From Rhodopirellula sp. (lineage in GTDB: Bacteria > Planctomycetota > Planctomycetia > Pirellulales > Pirellulaceae), in contig JAHELS010000001.1 in the NCBI GenBank assembly GCA_024644085.1, positions 1 to 64,000 on the forward strand: DNA of 64,000 nt, given 5' to 3'. The position numbers and the translations under genes are program-made. Positions 10,597 to 20,087 of the stretch are shown here, piece by piece (position 1 is the stretch's first letter; every line of letters begins with the position of its first letter). The notes beneath the pieces were generated by a model. That model saw only the letters and a program-made list of their open reading frames with translations, was not told the origin of the DNA and ran no database searches.

Positions 10597-13500
10597 ATGC
10601 CACGCGAAGAATCCGATGCCGATCGTGCGATCGATCTTGCCGCCGCGCTGCTCGAGCGAGCGGCTGAATTGCAAACGCCCCAGGAGCGACGCCAGCAGGC
10701 GGAACTCGACCGCATGATCTCGCATGCCGACGACAAGGCGACGCTCGTCGAGATGACCGACCAGGCATTTCGAACTCACACGCCGGCTCGCGTCGCGGAC
10801 CAACTGACTCACCTGCTTGACGTCCAGGGTGTGCCTCGCTTTTTCAGTCCGGTCGAACAGGCCATGCTTCGCGGATTCCAATCATTTGGTGAATACCTTC
10901 CCGGTGTCGCTGTCCCGCTGGTGAAAGAAAAGATGCGGCGTGAAACGGCGAACGTCATTTTACCGGCCGAAGAAGATCTCTTGCGTGAACACCTGCGCAA
11001 TCGCCAGCAGCAGGGTGTGCGGATGAACGTCAACCTGCTTGGCGAAGCGATCCTCGGTGAAGAAGAAGCGTTGCGGCGAATTCAGCAATGCATCGACGCG
11101 TTGCGGCTGGAGGAGGTGCGTTGTTTGTCGGTCAAGATTTCAACGCTGTATAGCCAGGTTTCGCCGCTGGCCCGTGAGCATACCGTCAGCAAAGTTTCGG
11201 ATCGATTGGAAACGCTGTATCGCACCGCCGACCAAGAGATCGATGAAACGACTGGAAAGGGAAAGTTTGTCTACCTCGACATGGAAGAGTACCGCGATCT
11301 CTATTTGACCGCCGACGTTCTTTGCGAAACCTTATCTCGACCCGGGCTCGAATCGACGCGTGCCGGCATCGCGCTGCAGGCCTACATCCCCGATTCCTAT
11401 CTCGTCATGCAGCGACTGATTGATTGGTCGCGCGGACGCGTTACCGACGGCGGAGTTCCTTTGACCATTCGGCTTGTCAAAGGTGCAAACATGGAAATGG
11501 AACGCGTCGAAGCATCCATCGGCGGCCATCCCCAGGCACCCTACAAATCCAAGCTCGAAACCGATGCGAATTTCAAACGGATGCTTCGTGAACTCATCGA
11601 TGGCGCGGCCGAAGGAGCGATCCGTGTTGGTCTCGCGTCCCATAACCTGTTCGACGTCGCATTGGGTTTGGTCTGGGCCGGACAACGACAGCTCACCGAC
11701 GCCGTCCAGATCGAAATGCTTGAAGGAATGGCGAATCACCAGCGTCGAGCCATTTCGGAGCGAAAGAAAAACATATTGCTGTACGCCCCGGCGTGTCACC
11801 AGGAAGGATTTCTCAATGCGATCGGTTACCTGATCCGGCGGCTGGACGAAAACACTGGTCCGCAAAACTTTCTCCGCCACGCCTATCGTCTGAAGTCGGA
11901 CAGCGACGAGTTCGAAAGATTGGCATTGGACTTTCGCAAGTCGATCGACTTGATGGCCACCGTCACCAGCTCGCCCCGGCGAACAGACGATCGACACCGC
12001 GATCCTGTCCAGCCGCCCGCGGCTCGGCATTGGTCCGAATTGGTCAACGAACCCGATACCGACTGGGCCGTGCCCGCAAACTCGGCATGGGCCGAAGGGA
12101 TTCTCGATCGTTGGGAAAAGCGATGTGGCGATGCCGCCACGCAGGTCAGCGACTCAATCGGGGACGGGCTCACAGCATACGACCCGGACCTGATTCGTGA
12201 ATCGATTGACCCGTCACGACCCGGTGTGACGATCTGTCGGTACCAAGTTGCGACGCTTGACCAGGTCCAACAGTCGGTGAGGATCGCTGTCGCGGACAAC
12301 GCCAAGTGGCGTAGCACTTCGGTATCGGATCGATTCGAATTGCTCCGCCAGGTCGCCCAGCGTTTGCGTGAGCGTCGGAGTGATTTGATCGGCGCGATGA
12401 TAGCCGACGCGGGCAAGACCATCGCGGAGGCAGATCCCGAAGTCAGCGAAGCGATCGATTTCTGTGAGTTCTACCCGCTGACGATGAAATCGTGGGTCGA
12501 ACTGCCGACGATCACCCTTCGGCCGCGGGGCGTGGTGGCGGTGATCACGCCGTGGAATTTTCCGTTGGCGATACCGTGCGGCGGAGTGGCCTCGGCTCTC
12601 GCTGCTGGGAACAGCGTGATTTTAAAGCCCGCCGCCGAAACGGTGCTGGTCGCGTCGATGCTGTGCGAGGCCTTCTGGGATGCAGGGATTCCGCGTCAGG
12701 TACTGCAACTGATGCCTTGCGATGACAACGTTGCCGAGGCGGGCCTGGTCAAGAACGATCTCATCGACGCCGTGATTTTGACCGGAGGTACGGCTACGGC
12801 AAAGCGCATGTTGTCGGTCCGTCCCGGATTGCACTTGCTAGCCGAAACCGGGGGAAAGAATGCAACGATCGTCACAGCGATGGCGGATCGCGACATGGCG
12901 ATCAAACATGTGGTTCAATCAGCATTCGGCCACGGCGGGCAAAAATGCAGTGCGACTTCGCTGCTGTTGCTCGAGAACGAAGTATTCCAGGACGAACATT
13001 TCAAGTCGATGCTTGCAGACGCCGTTACCAGCATTCGCGTTGGTTCGACTTGGCAACTTGAAACACGGATGGGCCCGTTGATCAGCGAACCCAACGCCGA
13101 CCTTGCCCGCGGAATGAAAACACTCGAAGACGATGAATCGTGGCTCGTTGTTCCCGAACACATCGTAGGGAATCCGAGCCTGTATCGTCCCAGCGTTAAA
13201 TGGAACATCAAGCCGGGCGGTTTTGCACACCTGACCGAATTGTTTGGACCTGTTCTCGGTGTGATGCCCTTCTCGCGACTCGAAGAAGCAATCGAGATCG
13301 TCAGATCGACCGGTTATGGATTGACCAGCGGGCTTGAAAGTCTGGACGACCGCGAAGTTGAGTTGTGGAAGAAATCAATCCACGCCGGTAACCTCTATAT
13401 CAATCGTCCCACAACCGGCGCGATCGTACTGAGACAGCCCTTTGGCGGGGTCGGCCTGAGCGCCTACGGGCCTGGCGTCAAAGCGGGCGGCCCGCATTAC

Positions 13501-14208
13501 GTCCTCGCCTTAACGCACATCGACGATGCAGGCGACACGCGTGGCGCGCCCGACGAGGCAGTCTCCGGCGCCGAGCATCCACCGTTATCGCAGTTGACCG
13601 AGTGGCTCGCTCAGGCGGTCGATTCGGAGAATATCAATCAATCGTTAGCCGACCAGGTGCTCGCGGCGCTACGTAGCGGGCACCGCGCGATGCTGACTGA
13701 GTTTTCACGCGAACAGGACACCATCGGATTGGTCGGCCAGGACAACATTCGACGATACCGCGCTGTGCGGGGCATCACAATTCGCATCAATTCGGGCGAT
13801 GCTCTGCGGGACAGCTTGATCAGCATCGCCGCCGCGGTCGCCGCGCAAGCTCAGTTTACGCTTTCGATTGACCCGGCAGTTGACGAAGAGCTGAAGATGC
13901 TGATCGAGTCGACCGCTGATGCGGTGCCCGGCCTGATTCATCCGGTCGAAGAATCCGAGCTGCAGTTGATCGAGCGGATTGAGCAACACCACGTCACTCG
14001 GCTCCGCCTTGTCACCGGCGCGCCATCCACATCGCCAGTCTCGGCCGCCTGTGCCCGGGCATTTGTCACGATCGTGGATGACCCGGTACTGAAAGAAGGC
14101 ACGATCGAGTGCCTGAGGTATCTCGACGAGCAATCGATTTCACACAACTACCACCGTTACGGAAACCTCGGACGGCGATCTGACGAGCCGAGGCGGGACG
14201 TGCTTTAA
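10597..14208 (+). CDS. putA: Bifunctional proline dehydrogenase / L-glutamate gamma-semialdehyde dehydrogenase
   Basis: About 1203 aa; N-terminal PRODH (IRLVKGANMEMERVEASIGG) and C-terminal ALDH (VVAVITPWNFPLAIPCGGVASALAAGNSVILKPA; GGKNATIV; GHGGQKCSATS). Start chosen at MPREESD; an upstream in-frame start exists at 10549. Confidence 0.93.
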   Translation: MPREESDADRAIDLAAALLERAAELQTPQERRQQAELDRMISHADDKATLVEMTDQAFRTHTPARVADQLTHLLDVQGVPRFFSPVEQAMLRGFQSFGEYLPGVAVPLVKEKMRRETANVILPAEEDLLREHLRNRQQQGVRMNVNLLGEAILGEEEALRRIQQCIDALRLEEVRCLSVKISTLYSQVSPLAREHTVSKVSDRLETLYRTADQEIDETTGKGKFVYLDMEEYRDLYLTADVLCETLSRPGLESTRAGIALQAYIPDSYLVMQRLIDWSRGRVTDGGVPLTIRLVKGANMEMERVEASIGGHPQAPYKSKLETDANFKRMLRELIDGAAEGAIRVGLASHNLFDVALGLVWAGQRQLTDAVQIEMLEGMANHQRRAISERKKNILLYAPACHQEGFLNAIGYLIRRLDENTGPQNFLRHAYRLKSDSDEFERLALDFRKSIDLMATVTSSPRRTDDRHRDPVQPPAARHWSELVNEPDTDWAVPANSAWAEGILDRWEKRCGDAATQVSDSIGDGLTAYDPDLIRESIDPSRPGVTICRYQVATLDQVQQSVRIAVADNAKWRSTSVSDRFELLRQVAQRLRERRSDLIGAMIADAGKTIAEADPEVSEAIDFCEFYPLTMKSWVELPTITLRPRGVVAVITPWNFPLAIPCGGVASALAAGNSVILKPAAETVLVASMLCEAFWDAGIPRQVLQLMPCDDNVAEAGLVKNDLIDAVILTGGTATAKRMLSVRPGLHLLAETGGKNATIVTAMADRDMAIKHVVQSAFGHGGQKCSATSLLLLENEVFQDEHFKSMLADAVTSIRVGSTWQLETRMGPLISEPNADLARGMKTLEDDESWLVVPEHIVGNPSLYRPSVKWNIKPGGFAHLTELFGPVLGVMPFSRLEEAIEIVRSTGYGLTSGLESLDDREVELWKKSIHAGNLYINRPTTGAIVLRQPFGGVGLSAYGPGVKAGGPHYVLALTHIDDAGDTRGAPDEAVSGAEHPPLSQLTEWLAQAVDSENINQSLADQVLAALRSGHRAMLTEFSREQDTIGLVGQDNIRRYRAVRGITIRINSGDALRDSLISIAAAVAAQAQFTLSIDPAVDEELKMLIESTADAVPGLIHPVEESELQLIERIEQHHVTRLRLVTGAPSTSPVSAACARAFVTIVDDPVLKEGTIECLRYLDEQSISHNYHRYGNLGRRSDEPRRDVL

Positions 14209-14227
14209 AACGTGGCGATGATCGCGC

Positions 14228-14773
14228 TTAGAAGCCAAACTTGCGCAGCCACTCATCAACGTCGTCGGAATCAATCCCTGATGATGTCTTGGGGTGCTCG
14301 GATTCCGCACCGCCCTGCCCTGCCCCGAAATCTCGGGTGATAGCGAGCCGAACCTTCCCATCGAGAAAATCGTCGAGCCACTGCTGAGAGTCAAACGCCA
14401 GTGCGCCGCGACGCCGCGCTGCTGCCTGGACCCGATGATCGGAGGAAACGACCACCAGATTCTTTGGCGCCGAATGCTCGGAGATCAGTTGCTCGAGCAA
14501 ATCATCGGCCTCCGGATAGCCGACTGCGAATCGAATGTGGATTCCCTCAACCTCGAATTCATCTGCGCGGTCGCGCGGCGGGCTGGCGGCATCAAACACG
14601 ACGCATGTCCGGCTCCGCGCTTCGGCATCGAGATGCTGGACCAGCCGATTGATCAGGAGCATCCGCTCGCGCTGCAGCCAATTCGAATCGGCATCGCGCG
14701 ATGGTGGCGCCACAGGCCCAACCACGTTGTAGCCGTCGATCAAAATCCAAAGTGATGGATACGAATCACTCAT
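14228..14773 (-). CDS. NYN-domain (YacP-like) RNA-binding/nuclease protein
   Basis: LWILIDGYNVVGPV...RTCVVFDAASPPRDRADEFEVEGIHIRFAVGYPEADDLLEQLISEHSAPKNLVVVSSDHRVQAAARRRGA. Confidence 0.85.
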   Translation of the reverse strand: MSDSYPSLWILIDGYNVVGPVAPPSRDADSNWLQRERMLLINRLVQHLDAEARSRTCVVFDAASPPRDRADEFEVEGIHIRFAVGYPEADDLLEQLISEHSAPKNLVVVSSDHRVQAAARRRGALAFDSQQWLDDFLDGKVRLAITRDFGAGQGGAESEHPKTSSGIDSDDVDEWLRKFGF

Positions 14774-14873
14774 CTTTCCCCCCTCACAAACCAGCGTAGC
14801 GGCAGCGACGTTCGTGGCAAAGTGATCAGGCATGAAACACAAGCGCCGTCAATTCTCCAGAGAGGCCGGCTGA

Positions 14874-15674
14874 TCACTTCGGCGCGCGATCTGGGTCGAC
14901 GGACATGTTCGCTGAGGGCGGGTACCCAACTCGGACCAGAAACAGAGCGTGCGCAGGTGCCGTTTGCCCTGCGATATCGCGATTACCACTTTCGATGATC
15001 TGGTCGATCCACTCGGGTGGTTGTTTCCCCCGTCCGATCTCGACCAACGTTCCGACGATGTTGCGGACCATGTTGTAAAGGAATCCGTCTGCCTCGATTT
15101 CGATCGCCAGGTAAAGACGATTCGGATCGGTCGATGGCTGCTGAAAGAGTTCGCAAGCACGGACGTCGCGCGTCGTTGTTCTTCTGTCCGATCCGGCTGC
15201 CTGAAAGCCAGCGAAATCATGTCGACCAATCAACCGCCCGGCCGCCCGGGTGATGAGTTCCAAATCGATCTTTGAATGCAGATGCCACCGATAGCGGTAC
15301 TCGAAGACATCGCGATCGCCACCGACCTGCAATTGGTAACGATATCGTTTGCTGACCGCGTCGCGAATGGCGTGAAAACCGTCCGGCGCGTCCTCGGCGC
15401 TGGTCACGACGATCGTATCGGGCAGGTTCGCGTTGAGCGCGGCGGCGAGGCGTCGTGGAGTATCGCGCCATGGCACGCTCAAGCTGGCGACCTGGCCAAA
15501 CGCATGAACGCCGGCGTCTGTGCGGCCGCTTCCGATCACCTGGACGGATTCGCCGGTGAGGTGCCTAAGTGCCTGTTGCAGCGTGCCCTGGATTGTCGCT
15601 TTACCAGGCTGTACCTGCCATCCGGCAAACTCGCTGCCGTCGTAAGCAATCGTCAGCTTGAATGTGCGAGTCAC
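14874..15674 (-). CDS. truA: tRNA pseudouridine synthase A (GTG start inferred; the track extends to 15794)
   Basis: FKLTIAYDGSEFAGWQVQPGKATIQGTLQQALRHLTGESVQVIGSGRTDAGVHAFGQVA...FLYNMVRNIVGTLVEIGRGK. Confidence 0.93.
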   Translation of the reverse strand: MTRTFKLTIAYDGSEFAGWQVQPGKATIQGTLQQALRHLTGESVQVIGSGRTDAGVHAFGQVASLSVPWRDTPRRLAAALNANLPDTIVVTSAEDAPDGFHAIRDAVSKRYRYQLQVGGDRDVFEYRYRWHLHSKIDLELITRAAGRLIGRHDFAGFQAAGSDRRTTTRDVRACELFQQPSTDPNRLYLAIEIEADGFLYNMVRNIVGTLVEIGRGKQPPEWIDQIIESGNRDIAGQTAPAHALFLVRVGYPPSANMSVDPDRAPK

Positions 15675-15691
15675 CAATGCCGGTTTGCTGC

Positions 15692-16717
15692 TTAAGATTT
15701 TCCACCAGCCGTGACGCCGCGACGGACCAACAACTCCGCGATCTGGATCGCGTTGGTGGCAGCACCTTTGCGAAGATTGTCGCTGACGCACCAAAACGCG
15801 ACGCCGGTACCACCGCTGATGTCGTGACGAATCCGACCGACAAAGACATCATCTTTTCCTTCGCAATCGCGCGGCATCGGATACTGGTGCTGGTCAAGAT
15901 CATCGATCACTGTCACGCCGTCGGCACCTTCGAAAAGCTGTCTCGCCTCCAACACCGTTAACGGCCGCTCGGTTTCGACCAAGATTGACTCGCTGTGTCC
16001 GATCTTCACGGGGACACGCACACAGGTGGGACAGACCTGGATTTCGTCGTCACCAAAAATCTTGCGCGTTTCGTAGACCATTTTCATTTCTTCGCTGGTG
16101 TAACCCTCGTGCTTGTCCGAGCCAATCTGTGGAATCAAATTGAATCCAATCGGATGCTGGAAAACACTCGGCGGATGCACCTTGCCGGCGAGCGCATTGC
16201 GAGTGCTGTCGTTGAGTTCTTCGCTTCCCGGGAGCCCTGCCCCGCTCGTTGCTTGATAGGTGCTGACAATGACGCGTCGTACTCGGGCCGCCCGATGCAG
16301 CGGCGCAAGCGCCACGACCAACTGCGTGGTGCTGCAGTTCGGACTCGCGATGATCCCGGAGTGATTATCAACCGCGTCCGGATTGACTTCGGGAACGACC
16401 AGCGGAACGGTCGGATCCATGCGCCAATAACCGCTTTCATCAACGACCAAAGCGCCCGCAGCGACCGCCCATGGTGCGAACTCCTTTGCCACTTCGTCCG
16501 GGGTGCTGGCGATCACCAGGTCGACACCCTTGAACGCGTCGGGCTCGAGCAATTCAACTTTGATCGTTTCGCCCGAGACACGGACTTCGCGGCCAACCGA
16601 TCGCTCCGAGGCAAGAAGCTTTAGTTTCTTGTAAGGAAACTCGCGTTGGACGAGTTGTTCCAAAACGATGCGGCCAACAGCACCGGTGGCGCCGACCAGG
16701 GCAATGGAATCGTACAC
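15692..16717 (-). CDS. asd: Aspartate-semialdehyde dehydrogenase
   Basis: 341 aa; IALVGATGAVGRIVLEQL; SPNCSTTQLVVALAPLHR; VSTYQATSGAG; RVPVKIGHSESI. Confidence 0.95.
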   Translation of the reverse strand: MYDSIALVGATGAVGRIVLEQLVQREFPYKKLKLLASERSVGREVRVSGETIKVELLEPDAFKGVDLVIASTPDEVAKEFAPWAVAAGALVVDESGYWRMDPTVPLVVPEVNPDAVDNHSGIIASPNCSTTQLVVALAPLHRAARVRRVIVSTYQATSGAGLPGSEELNDSTRNALAGKVHPPSVFQHPIGFNLIPQIGSDKHEGYTSEEMKMVYETRKIFGDDEIQVCPTCVRVPVKIGHSESILVETERPLTVLEARQLFEGADGVTVIDDLDQHQYPMPRDCEGKDDVFVGRIRHDISGGTGVAFWCVSDNLRKGAATNAIQIAELLVRRGVTAGGKS

Positions 16718-16905
16718 GGATTTGTATCAGGTTGGCGGTTGAATTGTGAATGAAAACGTGAAACGCAGCGACGCGCCGGAAACCGAACGGGGATGGTGCC
16801 CGATTCGGTGAGCCTACCAAAGTCACGAACGAAAACTCGGTTAGCAACGATCAAGCGGCTCTCGTGCCTGTGACTCTGGTCTTCAGGCCGTCGACGCGAC
16901 CGAAA

Positions 16906-18120
16906 TCATTTATCAATTTCCTTGATCGCGTCGACCAACGTCGGGTCAACGAGCCCAAGTCCCCCGCGGCCGCCGAGCAATCTCGATTGCACGTCATCCT
17001 TGACGTCCTCGGAGTTGGCTTCCCAAAAACGGGCGATCTTCGACTCATCGAGCGGCTTGTGGGAACGGAACAGTCGAAAGCCGACCCCGCGCGCCGGATC
17101 GCTCGTGAACCACCACGGGCTCTTGGGGAAGTTCGGGTCCTCTTCTTTCCAGTCTTCGTCATGAGAGGCGAGACGGGCGGCGCTGCGCAATTGTTCCGCA
17201 TCCATTTCCCAGCTGCCGCCGCGGACCACACAGGGATAGGAATTCTCGGGCCAAGTGACGGCATCGGTTGCGTTGATTGGCTTGCCTTTATCGAAATCCG
17301 TGTAACCCTCTTCGTTGTATTGATTGACGGTCCACTCGGCGACGCTGCCGTGCATGTCATGCAAACCAAGCGCATTGGGTTTCTTGCTACCGACCGGCGG
17401 AGCACCCTCGTCGGCGTTGTCGAAATACCAGGCGTAGTCGTCGATATCGCCGGGACTGTCACCCCAGCTGTAAGCGGTCGTGGTTCCGGCACGCGCGGCG
17501 TATTCCCATTCGGCTTCCGTGGGCAATCGAAACTGCTGGCCTGTGATACGACTGAGCCACTTGGTGAATTGCTGGGCGGAATACTGAGTCATCGTGACGG
17601 CCGGTTGATTCGGCTCTTCACCGTACTCATACGTAAAACTCGGATCGTACAATTCCGTTGGCGCGGTAATCGCGTCGACTTTGTTGTCATCGTTGATCGT
17701 TCGCTTTCCCTGGGCCTCGAACTCTTTGAAAATCGCATAGAGGTCCATGAATTCCTTGTACTGTGCCCACGTCACTTCCGTCTTGGCGACCCACATCGGG
17801 TCAACGACGACATCAATTTGCGGTCCTTCGTCATCCGCTCGATCTTCTTCATCCTCGGGGCTGCCCATTTTGAAAGTGCCGCCCGGAACCGGAATCATCT
17901 CGAACGAAACGTCCGTTCCCGGAATCGTCACGCTGTACGGCACCATGTAGCCGTTATCGACCTTGACCGAAGGACCTTCGGATGGTTCGTCTTTGACGAT
18001 CCCCACCTTGGATTGCGGAGAATCACCCAACACGTGCGATGCGGGCAGCAACAGAGCGATGGCAACAACTAGCGGCCGTGTAAGTTGGCAGGTCAAAGAC
18101 ATTTTTAGAACACGCTTCAT
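16906..18120 (-). CDS. Formylglycine-generating-enzyme/sulfatase-modifying-factor family protein, secreted
   Basis: MKRVLKMSLTCQLTRPLVVAIALLLPASHVLG signal; FEMIPVPGGTFKMGSPEDEEDRADDEGPQIDV; RLPTEAEWEYAARAGTTTAYSWGD; VRGGSWEM...GFRLFR. Confidence 0.92.
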   Translation of the reverse strand: MKRVLKMSLTCQLTRPLVVAIALLLPASHVLGDSPQSKVGIVKDEPSEGPSVKVDNGYMVPYSVTIPGTDVSFEMIPVPGGTFKMGSPEDEEDRADDEGPQIDVVVDPMWVAKTEVTWAQYKEFMDLYAIFKEFEAQGKRTINDDNKVDAITAPTELYDPSFTYEYGEEPNQPAVTMTQYSAQQFTKWLSRITGQQFRLPTEAEWEYAARAGTTTAYSWGDSPGDIDDYAWYFDNADEGAPPVGSKKPNALGLHDMHGSVAEWTVNQYNEEGYTDFDKGKPINATDAVTWPENSYPCVVRGGSWEMDAEQLRSAARLASHDEDWKEEDPNFPKSPWWFTSDPARGVGFRLFRSHKPLDESKIARFWEANSEDVKDDVQSRLLGGRGGLGLVDPTLVDAIKEIDK

Positions 18121-18389
18121 GGAAGTAGGTGGGAGAGGCAGAAACTCGAGAGCGGAAGTGACGGGATCATTATAGGTACCATTTCCCACCTGCCAAACGC
18201 AGCCGGCCCGAACACCAAGCTCGGTCTCGAAAGAACAACCGCTTCTCGCGCGGGCCGGGCTCTCTGGGGAAAAGACGCGATTCATGGAGGTGCGCGGGTT
18301 GCGACATCCGTTCAGACGTACAGGCGAATTCGCGTGCGGGACCGGGCCTAACGGGACCGCCGCCACCACCGGCGGGCCGCAGCGGTTGC

Positions 18390-19847
18390 TTATTGCACGT
18401 TCACTTCGTCGGGTCGAGATCCCAATTTGACGTAAAGAGAGACCGATTCGTCACCGCGGCGAACGTCCAATTTGACCCGGGTTCCGGCCATCGTATCCCC
18501 CACGATGCGCATCAAGTGTCCCATGTCGCGAATCTCCGTCCCGTCGACTGACAGAATCAGGTCGTCCGCTTGCAAACCGGCAATCGCTGCTGGAGACGCC
18601 TGATTGGTTAAACCGGTAACCATTGCGCCACGGACTCGGGGATCATCCCCAATCACGTCGTCGTCGGGAACTTCTATCAATGCGACACCCAACCATCCGC
18701 GTTCAACGCGGCCACTGTCGCGAAGCCGATGATAGACCTGTTTCGCCACATTGCTGGGGATCGAAAAACTGACTCCTTGATAGGTATCGCCGACAATCGC
18801 CGTGTTGATTCCGACCAATGTACCGCGAGCATCCACCAACGGCCCACCACTGTTCCCGGGGTTGACCGCGACGTCACTCTGCATGAAATCCTGGTACTTT
18901 GTGCTGGCGCGTATGTTTCGATGCTTGCCGCTGAGAATGCCAAACGTCACGGTTCGATCGAGACCAAACGGGCTGCCCACCGCCCACACGGGCGAACCAA
19001 CCTTGCATCGATCGCTGTCGCCCCATGTGATCGGCATCAATCGTTCCGCATCGACTTTCAAGACGGCAAGGTCGGTCAACGGATCGGTTCCCACCACGAC
19101 ACCGGCAACGCGGCGGCCATCGCTCAACGTCACCGTGATGTCCTCGCCGTCGGCAATCACATGGCGGTTGGTCAACACATATCCCGCCTCGTCGACGACA
19201 ACACCACTTCCCTGGTCCGTCGCGGGCAATACGCGTGTCGATAACAATCGCGCCATGCTTGCGTCTTCGATCATCGGTCGTCGCTGGACATCGATGTGAA
19301 CCACCGACGGACCGACCGCGGCGGTTACCATTTGGTATGCCTCGCTGAGCGCGTCGAGCGAAACATTGCGAAGTCCCTCGGTTCCCGTTTCGTACTCGGC
19401 TCGCAATTCACCGCGGTGCCATGAATACCGGATCTCTTCCAGGATCCTGGGTACAGCGAATCGTGCCCCCAACAACATGACCGACAACGTCGCCAGCAGG
19501 ATCAAACTCTGTGTGATCGGGTCGTGGCGGCGGTTGCGGCGCCGATGCTCCGAAGCTTTTTTCGCGGAGGTCTTCCGCGGTGCTGGCTCTCGCGGAGGCG
19601 ACGCGTCGACATCGGACGTCGGCAGATCGATTCGCTGCAGCAGCAATTGGCGCGAACGCAGTTCTTGATTCGACAAAGGGGATTCGGACCCCGAGCGGAG
19701 CGGTGAATCGGTAAGTTGCGCGGGCAAATTGGGGTCGGCTCGGCGGCCAGGATCATCGTGCATGATCGAAACAATCCCAAAATCGGAGACGAGCAGACCG
19801 ACCAATCCATCGGATGCGACCGCGAGAGAGGGGAGGCGTGGTTCCAT
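18390..19847 (-). CDS. HtrA/DegP-like trypsin-type serine protease with PDZ domain
   Basis: 485 aa; GSGVVVDEAGYVLTNRHVI; TDLAVLKV; MQSDVAVNPGNSGGPLVDARGTLVGINTAI; C-terminal PDZ. Confidence 0.94.
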   Translation of the reverse strand: MEPRLPSLAVASDGLVGLLVSDFGIVSIMHDDPGRRADPNLPAQLTDSPLRSGSESPLSNQELRSRQLLLQRIDLPTSDVDASPPREPAPRKTSAKKASEHRRRNRRHDPITQSLILLATLSVMLLGARFAVPRILEEIRYSWHRGELRAEYETGTEGLRNVSLDALSEAYQMVTAAVGPSVVHIDVQRRPMIEDASMARLLSTRVLPATDQGSGVVVDEAGYVLTNRHVIADGEDITVTLSDGRRVAGVVVGTDPLTDLAVLKVDAERLMPITWGDSDRCKVGSPVWAVGSPFGLDRTVTFGILSGKHRNIRASTKYQDFMQSDVAVNPGNSGGPLVDARGTLVGINTAIVGDTYQGVSFSIPSNVAKQVYHRLRDSGRVERGWLGVALIEVPDDDVIGDDPRVRGAMVTGLTNQASPAAIAGLQADDLILSVDGTEIRDMGHLMRIVGDTMAGTRVKLDVRRGDESVSLYVKLGSRPDEVNVQ

Positions 19848-20087
19848 TGTAGCGCAGAGTCAGCGGGCCGAGGCAAACTTTTCAGCCAAAAGCGGCGATG
19901 GCGGCCCCGCGAGGCGGCAAAAACGAATCATTGCGGCGGTTTTCAGGGGATGGCGCGGTTTAAACGCCTTGCCACCCCCAACTCGGCCTCCCCGCGACAC
20001 TCCGACAACGTGCCTCGCACACCGTATCGGAGTATGTTGGGCGTTTGCGAAAATGCCCTCCTCCAGCACGCGGCTTGAATTTGAACC

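Noticed and set aside
16864-18072. 402-aa + strand ORF opposite the FGE-like gene
   Set aside because: Antisense shadow ORF; the minus strand carries clear FGE family motifs.
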